A DNA stretch of 64,000 nucleotides, from positions 21,348,475 through 21,412,474 of the forward strand of contig JBANSL010000009.1 in the NCBI GenBank assembly GCA_037127255.1. The letters run 5' to 3'. Source of the stretch: Persicaria tinctoria (lineage: Eukaryota > Streptophyta > Magnoliopsida > Caryophyllales > Polygonaceae). Every line of letters starts with the position of its first letter. Position 1 is the stretch's first letter. The notes beneath the pieces are model-generated. The model was not told where the DNA came from and searched no databases. It saw nothing but the letters and a program-made list of their open reading frames with translations. Below, one piece after another: positions 46,459 through 57,130 of the stretch. Position numbers and translations under genes: made by a program.

Positions 46459-46750
46459 TCAAGTGGTATCAGAGCTTCCGGCTAGGGTTCCTCAATTTTT
46501 TTGTGTTGTTGTCACAAGCATCCACAACCATCATTTGGAGTTTTGTGGAGGACCAACCATTGAAGTACATTATGCAGATCCAACGTACAGGGGCGTAATG
46601 TACCATTTGGAAGGGCCTTATGGATTCGAGAGGTTTTTCGGGACCGACCATCGATGCCTTAGGCAGATCCAACGTATAGGGGCATATCGTATTTTTCGGA
46701 GGGCAATGCAAGATTCGAGGATGAATCTTTTTCAAAGGAGGGGAGGATGA

Positions 46751-47412
46751 TGTGATTTAGACTTATATATTATTCTTATATTTTTCTATTTAAAAAGTAT
46801 CCCACGTCGCTTGTAAACACATAGGAGGCTAGAGTTTCTCCTATATATTGTGTAAGGTTTCCCATTTTTAATACAAGTTGAAATTTGAGAAAAGTTAAGC
46901 CTTTTAGCTTCCAGTGATTCGGGTCAAGAATCGCGTTCTTAGGTGAGAGGCTGAGAACAAAACCTTCGGTTAGAGGCTGAAGGAGATTGCTTAGTGAGAG
47001 ACGATGGAATCAAAGGGTCGGAAACACTCGGGGTGCGAGGCCGAGAGTGTGGAAGATCGAGTGTTGGAGAGAGCTCGGAGTGCGAGGCCCAGAGCGATCT
47101 TGCATCACATATCCCTCAACCCCCATCCTCTACTTTACCAGCATTCTAAGGCCTTCCACAGCCCCATCATCACCCTCAAACCACCCCCAAAATGTCACTC
47201 CAAAGCAGCCGCTCAATCCCTCTCAAACAAGCCCCGTTTGGAATCTTGTCTACACAGACGACGTCTCGGTAAAACGCGATTTTCCGCTTCGTCTGACCTC
47301 CGATCGACGAGATCTACCCCAATCCGCGACCGCAACTTTAAGATCTCTAAAAGTGGAACTTTCATGTCCATAGAAGTCGAGCCGATCGACGTAAAATCGG
47401 CAATCTTTGAAG
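46751..47412 (+). repeat. LTR-like segment c
   Basis: Starts TGTGATTTAGAC like segment a, directly after AAAGGAGGGGAGGATGA. It matches segment a for about 370 bp (to about 47120), then diverges. The right edge is inferred from where the PMD frame resumes. Confidence 0.5.
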
Positions 47413-49250
47413 ACTGATTTGTTGCCTCAAAAGTTGTCCACAATTTCCAGACTTCACGGAACTCTCGTCGCCGGTCCTTTTGCTCGAGCCCGGGTCCGAG
47501 CACGTCACCATCCCTCACCCTCTTGTCACATCGGTGTTATCTTCTCAAGAAGGGTCGCAACAGTCGGGCCTCCATGGTCGTTGGCTCTACGTCGCTCCGC
47601 CTGGGTGAAGCTGTACAAATCTCGAACTAGATCCCTCCCGGCGAGCACTTCATGCAGAAACACACACTCCTCCCTGTCCAACCCATACCCAAGTATGAAA
47701 AAAGACATCGTGCAGTGTGATGGTGATCTCTCCCCATGCAAAGTGGAAGTTGTTCGTCTCCAAATGCTAGTGCTCAACGAATGCATTGATGAGACTGTGA
47801 TCCACATGATCCCAATCGAAATCTCATAACTCCCACATGCCACTGTCATGCACTGCAGGAAACCATGACTCTTGTCTCTCTACCTCGAACATCGCCTCAA
47901 CACGGCTCAGCCACAGTCCCTGTCTCTGCACACGCACAACCCTCCGCAAAGCTTCCTCCTCCCGTCTTTATACGGCATGTGCAATGTGTGCATGGTAATC
48001 TCTCAGGAGTGACATGGTATGTGGCCCCTAGGCCATTCGGGCTCATCTACCCAAGAGTCGCTCGTCTCACCATCCCGCTTAGCACCTCGTGAACTACTAC
48101 CCTCGCCCTGCTCTCGCTGCCTCCACTACACACCATGAACCGAGGCATGTGTCGTCTGCTCTCCTCCCATGTCCTGACCACGAACGTCAAGTGGCCCATA
48201 CTGCGAATCGTGGAAGTCACCACGGATCGGCACACCACCTCCAGGCGCAACTCGTTGTACCCGAACCTCAGTCTGCGGCGGCGACTCACTCGTCTGTCCT
48301 CGTACATCCCCCTGCCGACTCCCAGGCGTCAGCGTTGGCGCTGCATGCTGACTCTCATGCGTTGTCGCCCGACCATGATCAACTAACGGTGTGAACGCCA
48401 TCAAATATATCTGGCCCACCACCAATGGATCGTGATCTCCCTCCCTAGCATGGCTCATCCCAACACCATGGATGCTCCCAACACCCACATCTCCGACCAG
48501 CGGTGCCGTGTCATCATACGAGTGCAGCTGCTCGCTCTCAAACGCAGTCCCAATGTAAGCCTGAAACCCATCGTGCAGAGTCTACGACTGATCATGCACT
48601 CGCTCCGCTCCTACATACAGTGCTGGGTCACCCCGTAGGAACTCCTGCACCATCTGCTCAGCCTCTGCCCGGGCAGACTTATCCGCCCGTTTCACTACTG
48701 CGTCATCGGTGCAGTCCGTCATAATATCCATCTCTATATGCGCCAAACTCTGAAATGTATCTATAGACGACTGTGACATCTGGCCACATCTGTCATTGTG
48801 GTCGACAATTGACTGACTCGATGACTCAACCCCAATATCTACACCTATCGGCTCATTATCCCTATCCATAGGATCCTCTACACCCTACAAATGGAAATGA
48901 ATAGACTCAATCTCTGCACGTGAATCAGGCAATGCTTGTTTCTCCCTATCAGCAGCCCTCCTGGCGGATTGCAGAACCACCCTATCTGCTAACCTCCTCG
49001 ATAACGTGGTTTGTGTACCATAAAAAATATTTTTCTAAATCCTATCGATCATAGATATTACTCTCTAATTGTCACACGTACTCCTATATCGTATTACTTC
49101 TCAAATGCTGAATGATTTTCCCACATCTAATTAGAGATTTCATCCTAATACTGTCGTTTACTAAAAAACATAAAACTATATTTAAGCGGTTTCAACATAC
49201 CTATGGTTGTGGCGAGCCAGATGACCTCCTCCTCCTAAGTGTCGCCATAC
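47413..49250 (-). pseudogene. plant mobile domain protein, N-terminal half with long leader region
   Basis: Near 47830-47690 the minus strand encodes WDHVDHSLINAFVEHW, ETNNFHFAWGEITITLHDV, an exact pattern match to the PMD N-terminus (W..ETHTFHLP.GE.TITL.DV). Upstream, two hydrophilic frames (48869-48582 and 48488-48126) and an Arg-rich start near 49246 form an N-terminal extension. Stops and frameshifts occur (for example TAG near 48888). Transcription would start in the right MULE end, which carries seven palindromes. Confidence 0.6.
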
Positions 49251-49690
49251 GACCACTACCACGTCTCTGAATAGTCGGATCCAGCTACATTATATATAAC
49301 AATAATACGTTAACGTTACCTCTTTCCGATTACAAATAATTTGATTCGAATTTAATATAGTTTCATTTTTAACTCTAAAGGATGTCTCTAACCACGACCG
49401 GCACCAGCAGCCTTATCTCCCTCACGGCCGCTATCTCTCACCATCTCAACACTCCGGTAGAAAGTGGGAATAGAAAAAAATACACTCGGAAAGACATGGG
49501 GAAAGAGGGACAGACACACGGGAAAATGTGTGAGGAGGTTCGAAATGCGGGGGATCGAAAGAGGCCAGGGGGAGTCAATGAGAGAAACGACGGAAAAAAG
49601 GTCAGGCTCGAAAGGCAAGGGAAGGATTGGCATCAGAGAAGAGTCGGAAATCATGCGGGAGAATGGGGCCCGCACGCCTATTTATGGGCC
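49250..49690. other. leader region between the PMD gene and the right MULE end
   Basis: Overlapping open frames occur on both strands (49388-49675 minus; 49382-49726 plus) without recognisable domains. They are probably 5' leader of the PMD gene. Confidence 0.35.
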
Positions 49691-49697
49691 CCAAAAA

Positions 49698-50020
49698 CCC
49701 ACCGCATATGTATACGATGGGTTTGAACAGTTGCTATAATGGTAAAAAAAAACTATTGCATACATATGTGGTGGGTGTTTTTAAATTATAAAACACCACC
49801 GCATGGGTATGCGGTGGGTTTCGGATATCTTTCAAAAACCGGAACAAGATAATCCAAAACCCACCGCATAGGTATGCGGTGGGTTTTGGCATAACGGACC
49901 CCGTTTTCCCAGGCCCACCGCATATACATGCGGTGGGTTCGTATACGGTCAACGATCCCACCGCATGTACATGCAGTGGCTCACGGAAAAATGGGATTAA
50001 TGTCACCGCATACCTATGCG
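49698..50020. promoter_or_regulatory. palindrome cluster 7 (seven copies)
   Basis: Seven copies at about 49698, 49752, 49796, 49858, 49912, 49957 and 50001, several perfect (ACCGCATAGGTATGCGGT). The cluster fills the right terminal region, upstream of the PMD gene on the minus strand. Confidence 0.8.
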
Positions 50021-50068
50021 GTGATTAGCGGTGGAAATAGTAAAAATTAGCGGTGAAAATACCCGCCC
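50010..50068. repeat. right terminal inverted repeat of the MULE
   Basis: The reverse complement starts GGGCGGGTATTTTCACCGC and follows the left terminus for about 60 bp. Confidence 0.8.
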
Positions 50069-50085
50069 AATATTATATAGATAGA

Positions 50086-50308
50086 TTGTTAACAAATATG
50101 TTGGAAATAAAAGCAAGAATATGACTGATTTAAAAAGATAAAGGGAAGAACAAAAATAATAATTAAAGAAAATAATAATTAAATATAGGAGAGAGGAAAA
50201 AATAAAATAAAAAAGTAGAAAATAGGGGATTGGTTGAATTAACTAAAATCAAGAAGAAAGTGACACGTAATCAAAGTCTTCTAATTTAAAATATTATATA
50301 GATATAGA
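50086..50308 (-). mobile_element. Helitron-type 5' terminus (B) and nested 5' end at 50085
   Basis: The minus strand begins A|TCTATATCTATATAAT at 50308 and runs to 50086, where a second A|TCTATCTATATAATATT starts; the MULE end follows after 17 nt. So one Helitron end is inserted in another, and the MULE lies in the inner one. Confidence 0.5.
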
Positions 50309-50334
50309 TTTGGAAAAAGGGGTTTAAAAGATGA

Positions 50335-50342
50335 GAATTTGA
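50335..50342. repeat. 8-bp target duplication of the hAT element, left
   Basis: GAATTTGA, repeated exactly at 52841-52848. Confidence 0.9.
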
Positions 50343-51067
50343 TAGGGGTGGGCGCGGGACGGGACGGGACGGGGTTCGTCTCGCGTAATTTTTGCGAGAC
50401 GGGCTCGGGACGTGAGGGACCTTGTCCCTCACGTGACGGGACGGGCCTTGTACCTAAAATAAAATATATTATTAAAAAGTTGAATAAAATCAACCTTTAT
50501 CCACATGCTGTAAAATTCATTTACACAACCCTAAAGTTTCATACTTAAAATTCATAATTTCATACTAAATAGTTCATAAAATCCAAAGACATACATGACA
50601 AAAAAATACAGTGCCTGCTCAAAGCTCAAATTCATTCATACAAGATGAAGTGTCAGAAGTTCCCTTACCACTCTCATCCACAGATGTACCAGCAGCTTCT
50701 CCAACAGATGCAACCGGAGTCTGAACGCTCGTATGTGCAACAGAGAGTGATGCGGTCGGAGGAGACGGTGATACAAACGAGGTTTTTGTTGACCCAAGAC
50801 GAGGGCCCGAAGGAGAGTTGCCTATTGGAGCCACCGATTCTTTCTCTTTCATGTTCGATATTGAAGCTGCATAAAATCACAGAATCAATAAATTGAACAG
50901 AAGAGGGTGTGCGGGAGAGGGCTAACATAAATCTGAATAGGAAATCGAACACAATGAAAAAAATAGCTTTGATCGAGCTTGGATTAATTGGAGAAGAAGA
51001 GGGCAAACCTGGGAGACCCTGCTCCTGAGCGCCATCGTTGAAACTTGAAAGAGGGGAAACCCTAGTT

Positions 51068-51135
51068 TTTTTTTTTTAATTTTGAAGATGGGCGATAGCA
51101 ATAGGAGTAAGGCACGAGGGTTGGGCAAAGCAAAA
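51068..51135. repeat. direct repeat flanking the Helitron stack, copy 1
   Basis: About 68 bp (TTTTGAAGATGGGCGATAGC through GGGCAAAGCAAAAGTA) recur at 52407-52475 with few changes, enclosing 1.27 kb. Confidence 0.85.
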
Positions 51136-51241
51136 GTATTATTTTAAATTTTCTTTCTGACCACTTTAATTCCATTTATTTTCTCTTTCTCTTTTTCTTC
51201 TTTTTCTTTTAATTCTCTTTTTTCTTTAATTTTACTAATTA

Positions 51242-52065
51242 TCTATATCTATATCTATATCTATATAAACTCTTAATTTATAAGAGTTTAGGATAATGTG
51301 TCAATCTTAGAGGAATTTTAGGAGTCTTACCTAATCATCTTTTTTTGTCATTTTTCTTTTATTTTATTTAATTCTCATTTTTTTCTTATTTTTCCTTTAA
51401 TTCTTTTTTTTTTCTTTAATTTTACTAACTATCTATATCTATATCTGTATAAACTCTTAATTTAGAAGAATTTAGGATGATGTGTCAATCTTAGAGGAAT
51501 TTTAGGAGTCTTAACTAATCATGTTTTTTTGTGATTTTTCTTTTATTTTATTTAGTTCTCATTTTTTTTCCTCTTTTTCCTTGAATTCTCTTTTTTCTTT
51601 AATTTTACTAACTGTTGGGCTTAATTCAAAACATTGAATTTAATCTAATATAACTATTAGGCTTAATCAAATTTATTTACTAACTGTCTATATCTATATA
51701 AACTCTTAATTTAGAAGAGTTTAGGATGATGTGTCAATCTTAGAGAAATTTTAGGACTCTTAACTAATCATCTTTTTTTGTCATTTATTTTATTTTATTT
51801 GATTCTCATTTTTTCTTCTTTTTCCTTTAATTCTCTCTTTTCTTTAATTTTACTAACTATCTATATAAACTCTTAATCTATATAAACTCTTAATTTAGAA
51901 GAGTTTAGGATGATGTATCAATCTTAGAGAAATTTTAGGACTCTTAACTAATCATCTTTTTTTTTTGTCATTTTTCGTTTATTTTATTTAATTCTCATTT
52001 TTTTCGTCTTTTTCCTTTAATTCTCTTTTTTCTTTAATTTTACTAACTATTGGGCTTAATTCAGA
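51242..52065 (+). repeat. stack of five Helitron-type 5' termini
   Basis: Starts at 51242, 51432, 51687, 51860 and 51877 each read TCTATAT(CTATAT)nAAACTCTTAATTTAGAAGAG-like sequence and continue with GTGTCAATCTTAGAG. Each, except the last, is cut by the next at the same internal A^T site after TTTTACTAACT. The uninterrupted site (TTTTACTAACTATTGGGCTT) is present at about 52040. Confidence 0.7.
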
Positions 52066-52406
52066 ACATTGAATTTAATCTAATATAACTATTGAGTTTA
52101 ATCAAATTTATTTACTAACTATTGGGCTTAATTCATAACATTGAATATAACTCTTGATTACGACACATCACATTTAAACAATGTTATAATGATATTGATA
52201 TTATTATTACTGAGTAATTTAAAATATATATATTTATGTATTATACTTTACATAAGATTTTATCAAATAAAAATCTGAGATAATTATACGATACATTTAT
52301 TGTAAGGTTTTTTTATGATTTTTATCTTAACATTTATTAATATTTTATAATATTTTTATTTATAATATTTTAGTGTTAATTATAAACGGGTCATACTAGG
52401 TTTTGT

Positions 52407-52475
52407 TTTTTTAATTTTGAAGATGAGCGATAGCAATATGAGTAAGGCACGAGGGTTGGGCAAAGCAAAAGTAAT
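52407..52475. repeat. direct repeat flanking the Helitron stack, copy 2
   Basis: See 51068-51135. A short duplication spanning the stack, or recombination between two elements, could produce it. Confidence 0.85.
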
Positions 52476-54162
52476 TAAGTAGTAACAGCAAGTTATTTTT
52501 TTATTTTATTTCCTATAAATGAGATAAGTCCTAAGGGAAATAATATTAATAGGAATAAATATAAAGATAAGTATTAATAGTTGTTATTAATGTTATCAAT
52601 GATAAATTTCAGACCGTATATATATTAAAAATAATATATATAAATACATATATTATTTTTAATATATATGCGGGACGGGACGAGATTTGCGGGATTTGAA
52701 AACCTCATCCCGCGTCCCGTCCTGCGAAATTTTTGCGAGACGGGACCGGGACGGGATTCACATATTTTTTTCCAAATCCCACTGGGATCGGGATGTGCCG
52801 GGGAAGAGACCGGGATTTGCGGGATTTGTGCCCACCCCTAGAATTTGATTTGAGAATTGGAATTGGATTTAGTAAAATTTAAAAGAGGATTTTTGGGATT
52901 TATCCTAACCTTGTCGGGTTCATTTTGAAATACTTGTCTTGAGAATTTGAGCTTGGATTTTAGGAAAAAAGGAATTTGGCGAACATTTTCCAAGGTCGGA
53001 ATTTCTAACTATTTGACTAGGGTTTTGAAAAGGTTTTCGAAACTAATTTGGGAACTTGATATGATCGATGACTAACTAGCATGTTGATATGATTGATTGA
53101 CTATTATCATGACTTGTGTGGACTAATGGCATGATGAGTTGACTAATAGCGTGATGAGATGTTAAGTTATGTATCGTTTGTCTTATCGCTTATGAGCTAT
53201 GATGAATATGGTGAACTTGAGATAAATGGCTATGTAGATTGTTATTGCGGAGATATGAATGTGGCTAAATGGAATGATGAAAATGATGCGGTCTTACGGA
53301 ATGTGGCAATGAGATGAATGGTTGAACTTGACGGAATGATGATTGCAATGTGGTTAATTCCATTGAAAGATGCATGCTTTGAGTGCTTGAATGATTAGAC
53401 GTAGACTTATATATGTGTTCTGCTATGTATCTAGGTGATACTTTGTGATTTTGATGGATTTATGTCGGATATTCTAGTATGTTGTTCTGCATAGCCAGGT
53501 AAGTCTCTTTGGAGCTCACTCAGATTGAAATAGAGATATTCCCTGCTTTATGTGCATGATATAATAGGTGCTTGCATTCATGATCAACAAGCCATGTAGT
53601 ACCATGCTAAGTTGCATTGACCGTTGATTATTCGATTTTTTTATGCGTATGTAAACAGAACGATCGTTATCTGTGAAGTGACAAGAGTCTTTGCTAGGGT
53701 CATAGGACGACCCAGTCCTATTGGGTCCCGTTGTGAGTCAATCGAGTCATATGGAACTTCCTTTACATATATTATGAGCATGATTGCGAAAGCTGCGTGC
53801 GGGCATTATTTTTCTTGTGGTTACGGGTTGGGCTTGCGGGCCCCCCCAATATATTATAATGGAATGCATTCACGAACTGGCCAGTCTCCGCCCTATCGGG
53901 AAGGGGGATGGAGGTAGGAGAGGGATATACCACTTGGTATTCTGTGCTAAGGCCTTATTATTATTATGCACTTGATCTTAGAAGCATGTTAGTGTGTTAA
54001 TGTTCAGATTTGCATCTAGAAGAATCTTGATTAGGTATAGCGTATATGTGTGCTTAGGGCCGGGATGCAGAGCCAAAGTGGGCATCGATCTGATCCCGCC
54101 CACTATCAATTTTTTTTAGGTATCCGTTATGCTTACTATATATTATTGATGCTGATTTGGCT

Positions 54163-57130
54163 CACTACTAGAAATGTCTTCATACACTTCGGTTAAAAAC
54201 CAATGTCAAACAGAAAAATTTTCAACGTGTTAGTGGGAGGCGTTAAAGATCCAAACTTTACCACATCGGTTTTTAACCGATGTCTATATTGATTTATAAC
54301 ATCGTTTCTCTTTGTAATATCGACTTAAATGGATGAATATAGTTACATTTTGATTGGTTCACCTAGTGTTAAACCATTATTATTTTTCATTTCTAGCTAC
54401 CTGAATGTATGAAGAGGAATACAAAAGTTTACATTAACATCAATATTTTCTCCAAAAACAATGTTGTAATAACTTATTTACATCAGTTATATGCGATTCA
54501 TTTCGTGTTTATTAACTTTCCCTTTGCATTGTGTCTTGTTATTTCGTTTAAAATAATACTATACAACATTAAATATTTATAAAAACAATGTTATATGTAT
54601 ATATTTAAATCAATATATTTGAAGGAAATGACGTCCAAAAAGATTACAACATCAATTTCTTTATGTGTAACAATGTATAATTTCCCTAAAGACATCAATT
54701 TTATTAGTTGTTCTGTTGTGTTTCAATACATTTTTAAATCGTTTTTTATGTTATTAAATGACATCTAATTTCCCCTTTATCCATTAATATGCTATTTCTC
54801 AAATTATCAAAATTGGATGAAATCCATGATGCATTATCCAAATACATGATGAAATACCAAAAGTATATTCAAATCTAATGCTTATTATAATAAGGTGAAA
54901 TACATCAATAATCGAATTCTAAGTTTTTAGCCTTTTACATAATACTACAAATTATATAGAGACGTTCTCATGATGAGGAAAGACAAGCATTACACAAACA
55001 CCAGCAGTACACAATTCCACCAACTGACCAACACAATCTCCACTTCACTCAGCACAACTGCTGCAGCACAAACAAATCCTAAACAGCAGCCAGGTACACC
55101 AGCAGCAGCCTGAAACAAAGGCAGCTCCCACCTTCCACCAGCACACACGAAACTCTACACTGAGTTTAGCACAAAGGAAGTATGAGTGAGAGGGAGACAC
55201 TACCCAAGAAACAACCAAACAGCCACCCGCAACACCTTTACACAATCGCTGGCAGTACAAACGTAGCACCAATACCAAATTCGACCCAACCCGAACCAAA
55301 CAACCACAACCAACACCTCAAGAAACCCAAAACCTCATAAGAATCCAGTGAAGAAGCACATATTCAGCTCTCATTCAAATAAAAAACTAAGCTCCTTACA
55401 ACAGACAAATGATGCTCCGAGGCACCAGGAAGAGGAGGGACAGACCAAATAGAACAGGAAGAGCAATTACCTTGAGACCCATGAATAGTAGGACATGGGC
55501 CCACCACCACACTAGAAGACGTCGCACAAGCTGCACAAGCCTTGAACAAGCACACAAAAAAACGGGAAAATGACAACAACCCTGAACAAGTCGAATTATG
55601 TTCAATTTGGTCTAAAAAATAAATAATAGACAAATTGAAAGACAAACAATGGAGTGAGAAGGAAACCTTGCCGGAGAACAACCAATTAGACATGCCAGAT
55701 GAAGAGGATATTTAAAAAAAAATAGTGCTCAAGTAGAAGAACAAAGCTTTAGCAGACGCTTGAAGACCTGGGCAAAACCTATAATAAATAGAAAAATAAA
55801 TAAAGTCGGATAAAACAATCACTTTAGGGAAACCTTAATATTGTAGTACATGCTATTAAACTAAAGGCAAATTACTCGAGCACACAGAAATTCCCTTCAC
55901 TGCAAGCAAGAAAGATAAAAACCACTAGCTTATATAGAAAATAATTATTCGTTAGCTGGCCGGATAACATATATTAGGACAAACTAAGGACAAGTAACTA
56001 CTTCCACAATGTACTTTTAAGCTAGCAGACAACTTCACCTCCCAATGTCACATAACACAGATGCAATTGACAAGTAACGCAAACATAACAATCCTATTTA
56101 TAATATAAACATCTCAAACCCTGATCATAGGATTGTGCTAATCGCTAATAATGTCTTTGATGCAGACGAGAAAAGATAAGATCATTACCAAATAAGCCTT
56201 TATTGAGAAGAGAGCTTCGGATTCCAGCCCATTAGACCGCCTAAAAATAAATAGGAAAATCTCATGCTTCTTCCAACTAGGACCCTACAAGCCTCATACA
56301 GTTCCTAACCTCATCACTCTTTTAGATGCACTTCTACATGGCATTTCAGCCTCATGCTTCTTCAAAATAGGACCCTGCAGTAATATTTGAGAAATGCCTC
56401 AATGAGCTTAAAACCAGAACAAACCACATATTCATGTTCAATGTTCTCTAGCTAGCTATAAATATTTTTCTCAAGGCAAAGAATATGGGAGTTAAATGAT
56501 GAGGAAAGGGTATGTTTCGATAGTTTCAGATGAGATTGCATGCCTCATACAGTCCCTAAACTCATCAGCCATTGCTTCCATGCAAGGTGTCAATGTGTCA
56601 TTGGCTACATAACTTTCTTATATTACACAAGCGCTTTTTTTAGAGCATTTAGAAATAAATTTCAGCAAAAATATAGAGAAATATATCCTAAAGATGACGA
56701 TTATAATCCTAGAATATTTCTCTAAGAGCAGATGATTCTATTCAGGCCGTTTTCAATGTCTTAAAGCATCGATAGTATTACAAAAAATATTTTATTAGCA
56801 ACAAGATAATACTACAACATGATGCTCTATGCATAGGTCAGAAAAGGAAAAGCAATGGAGAGGAGAATATGTTTGAAATAACAGCTCCATTTAGCTCATA
56901 CGTAGAGTCATAACATACCAAAAGACAATACAACAACACAACAGCATAGTTTCGCGCTTTAAAAAAAATTTAAACAGTGTTTTTAACATCGGTCAACAGA
57001 AAAGACAGATGTCTTTGTATTTATTGACATCACAAATTTTCATATCGATGTTATATATAGTTATTTAACATCATGCGTTTTTCTGAGTAATGTAAAAGGT
57101 GTGATGTCTGATGATAAAATTCTAGTATAG
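54163..57130. mobile_element. CACTA-type element, 2.97 kb
   Basis: Ends CACTACTAGAAAT and ATTCTAGTATAG are imperfect inverted repeats, flanked by the 3-bp duplication GCT (54160-54162 and 57131-57133). Subterminal sequence repeats AACATCGGTT-like blocks in both directions. No transposase is visible. Minus-strand frames at 55045-55299 and 55364-55693 are Cys/Ser-rich but unrecognised; 55 kb contains GC-richer sequence that could be captured. Confidence 0.8.

Larger units (their letters stand above)
44611..47412 (+). mobile_element. compound non-autonomous LTR element with three LTR-like segments
   Basis: LTR-like segments at 44611-44993, about 46041-46458 and 46751-about 47412 share TATCCCAC..CGCTTGTAA-type sequence and GTGAGAGGC phrases. 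PBS-like sites (TGGTATTAGAGC, TGGTATCAGAGC) follow the first and second, and a purine tract precedes the third. It interrupts the PMD gene: reading resumes at about 47413, with TCTGA on the left and ACTGA on the right as a possible duplication. The right boundary is uncertain, since no terminal CA is seen there. Confidence 0.55.
12011..50068 (-). mobile_element. large composite MULE (about 12-13 kb without later insertions)
   Basis: Inverted termini match over about 60 bp (12021-12080 against the reverse complement of 50010-50060), with shared TATTTTCACCG, TAATTTTTACTATTTCCACC and ATAGGTATGCGGTG. Between them lie a MuDR-type transposase, four related small genes, a B3-like gene, a plant mobile domain gene and about 30 palindromes that occur nowhere else in the window. 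Younger insertions are the gypsy element 19362-42185 and the LTR element at about 44611-47412. No 9-11-bp target duplication is visible; the flanks are related Helitron ends, so insertion with a small deletion or later recombination is possible. Confidence 0.7.
50343..52840. mobile_element. hAT-type element, 2.5 kb
   Basis: TIRs TAGGGGTGGGC/GCCCACCCCTA and perfect 8-bp duplications GAATTTGA are diagnostic for hAT. Both ends carry GGGACGGGACGGG-type subterminal repeats. No transposase is seen; minus-strand frames at 50619-50852 and 50922-51128 are unrecognised. The interior contains a stack of Helitron-type 5' ends and a duplicated segment. Confidence 0.85.

Noticed and set aside
44611..47130. 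Cassandra-type TRIM with 5S rRNA-like sequence
   Set aside because: LTR style and PBS are similar, but I could not find the 5S internal promoter motifs.
47213..47518. Minus-strand frame of 101 codons as a separate gene
   Set aside because: It spans the border between the LTR element and the PMD gene; only its first part fits PMD.
53624..53975. Plus-strand ORFs conserved with the 28867-29058 frame of the other LTR
   Set aside because: Conservation comes from LTR homology; the frames differ in length and lack a domain.
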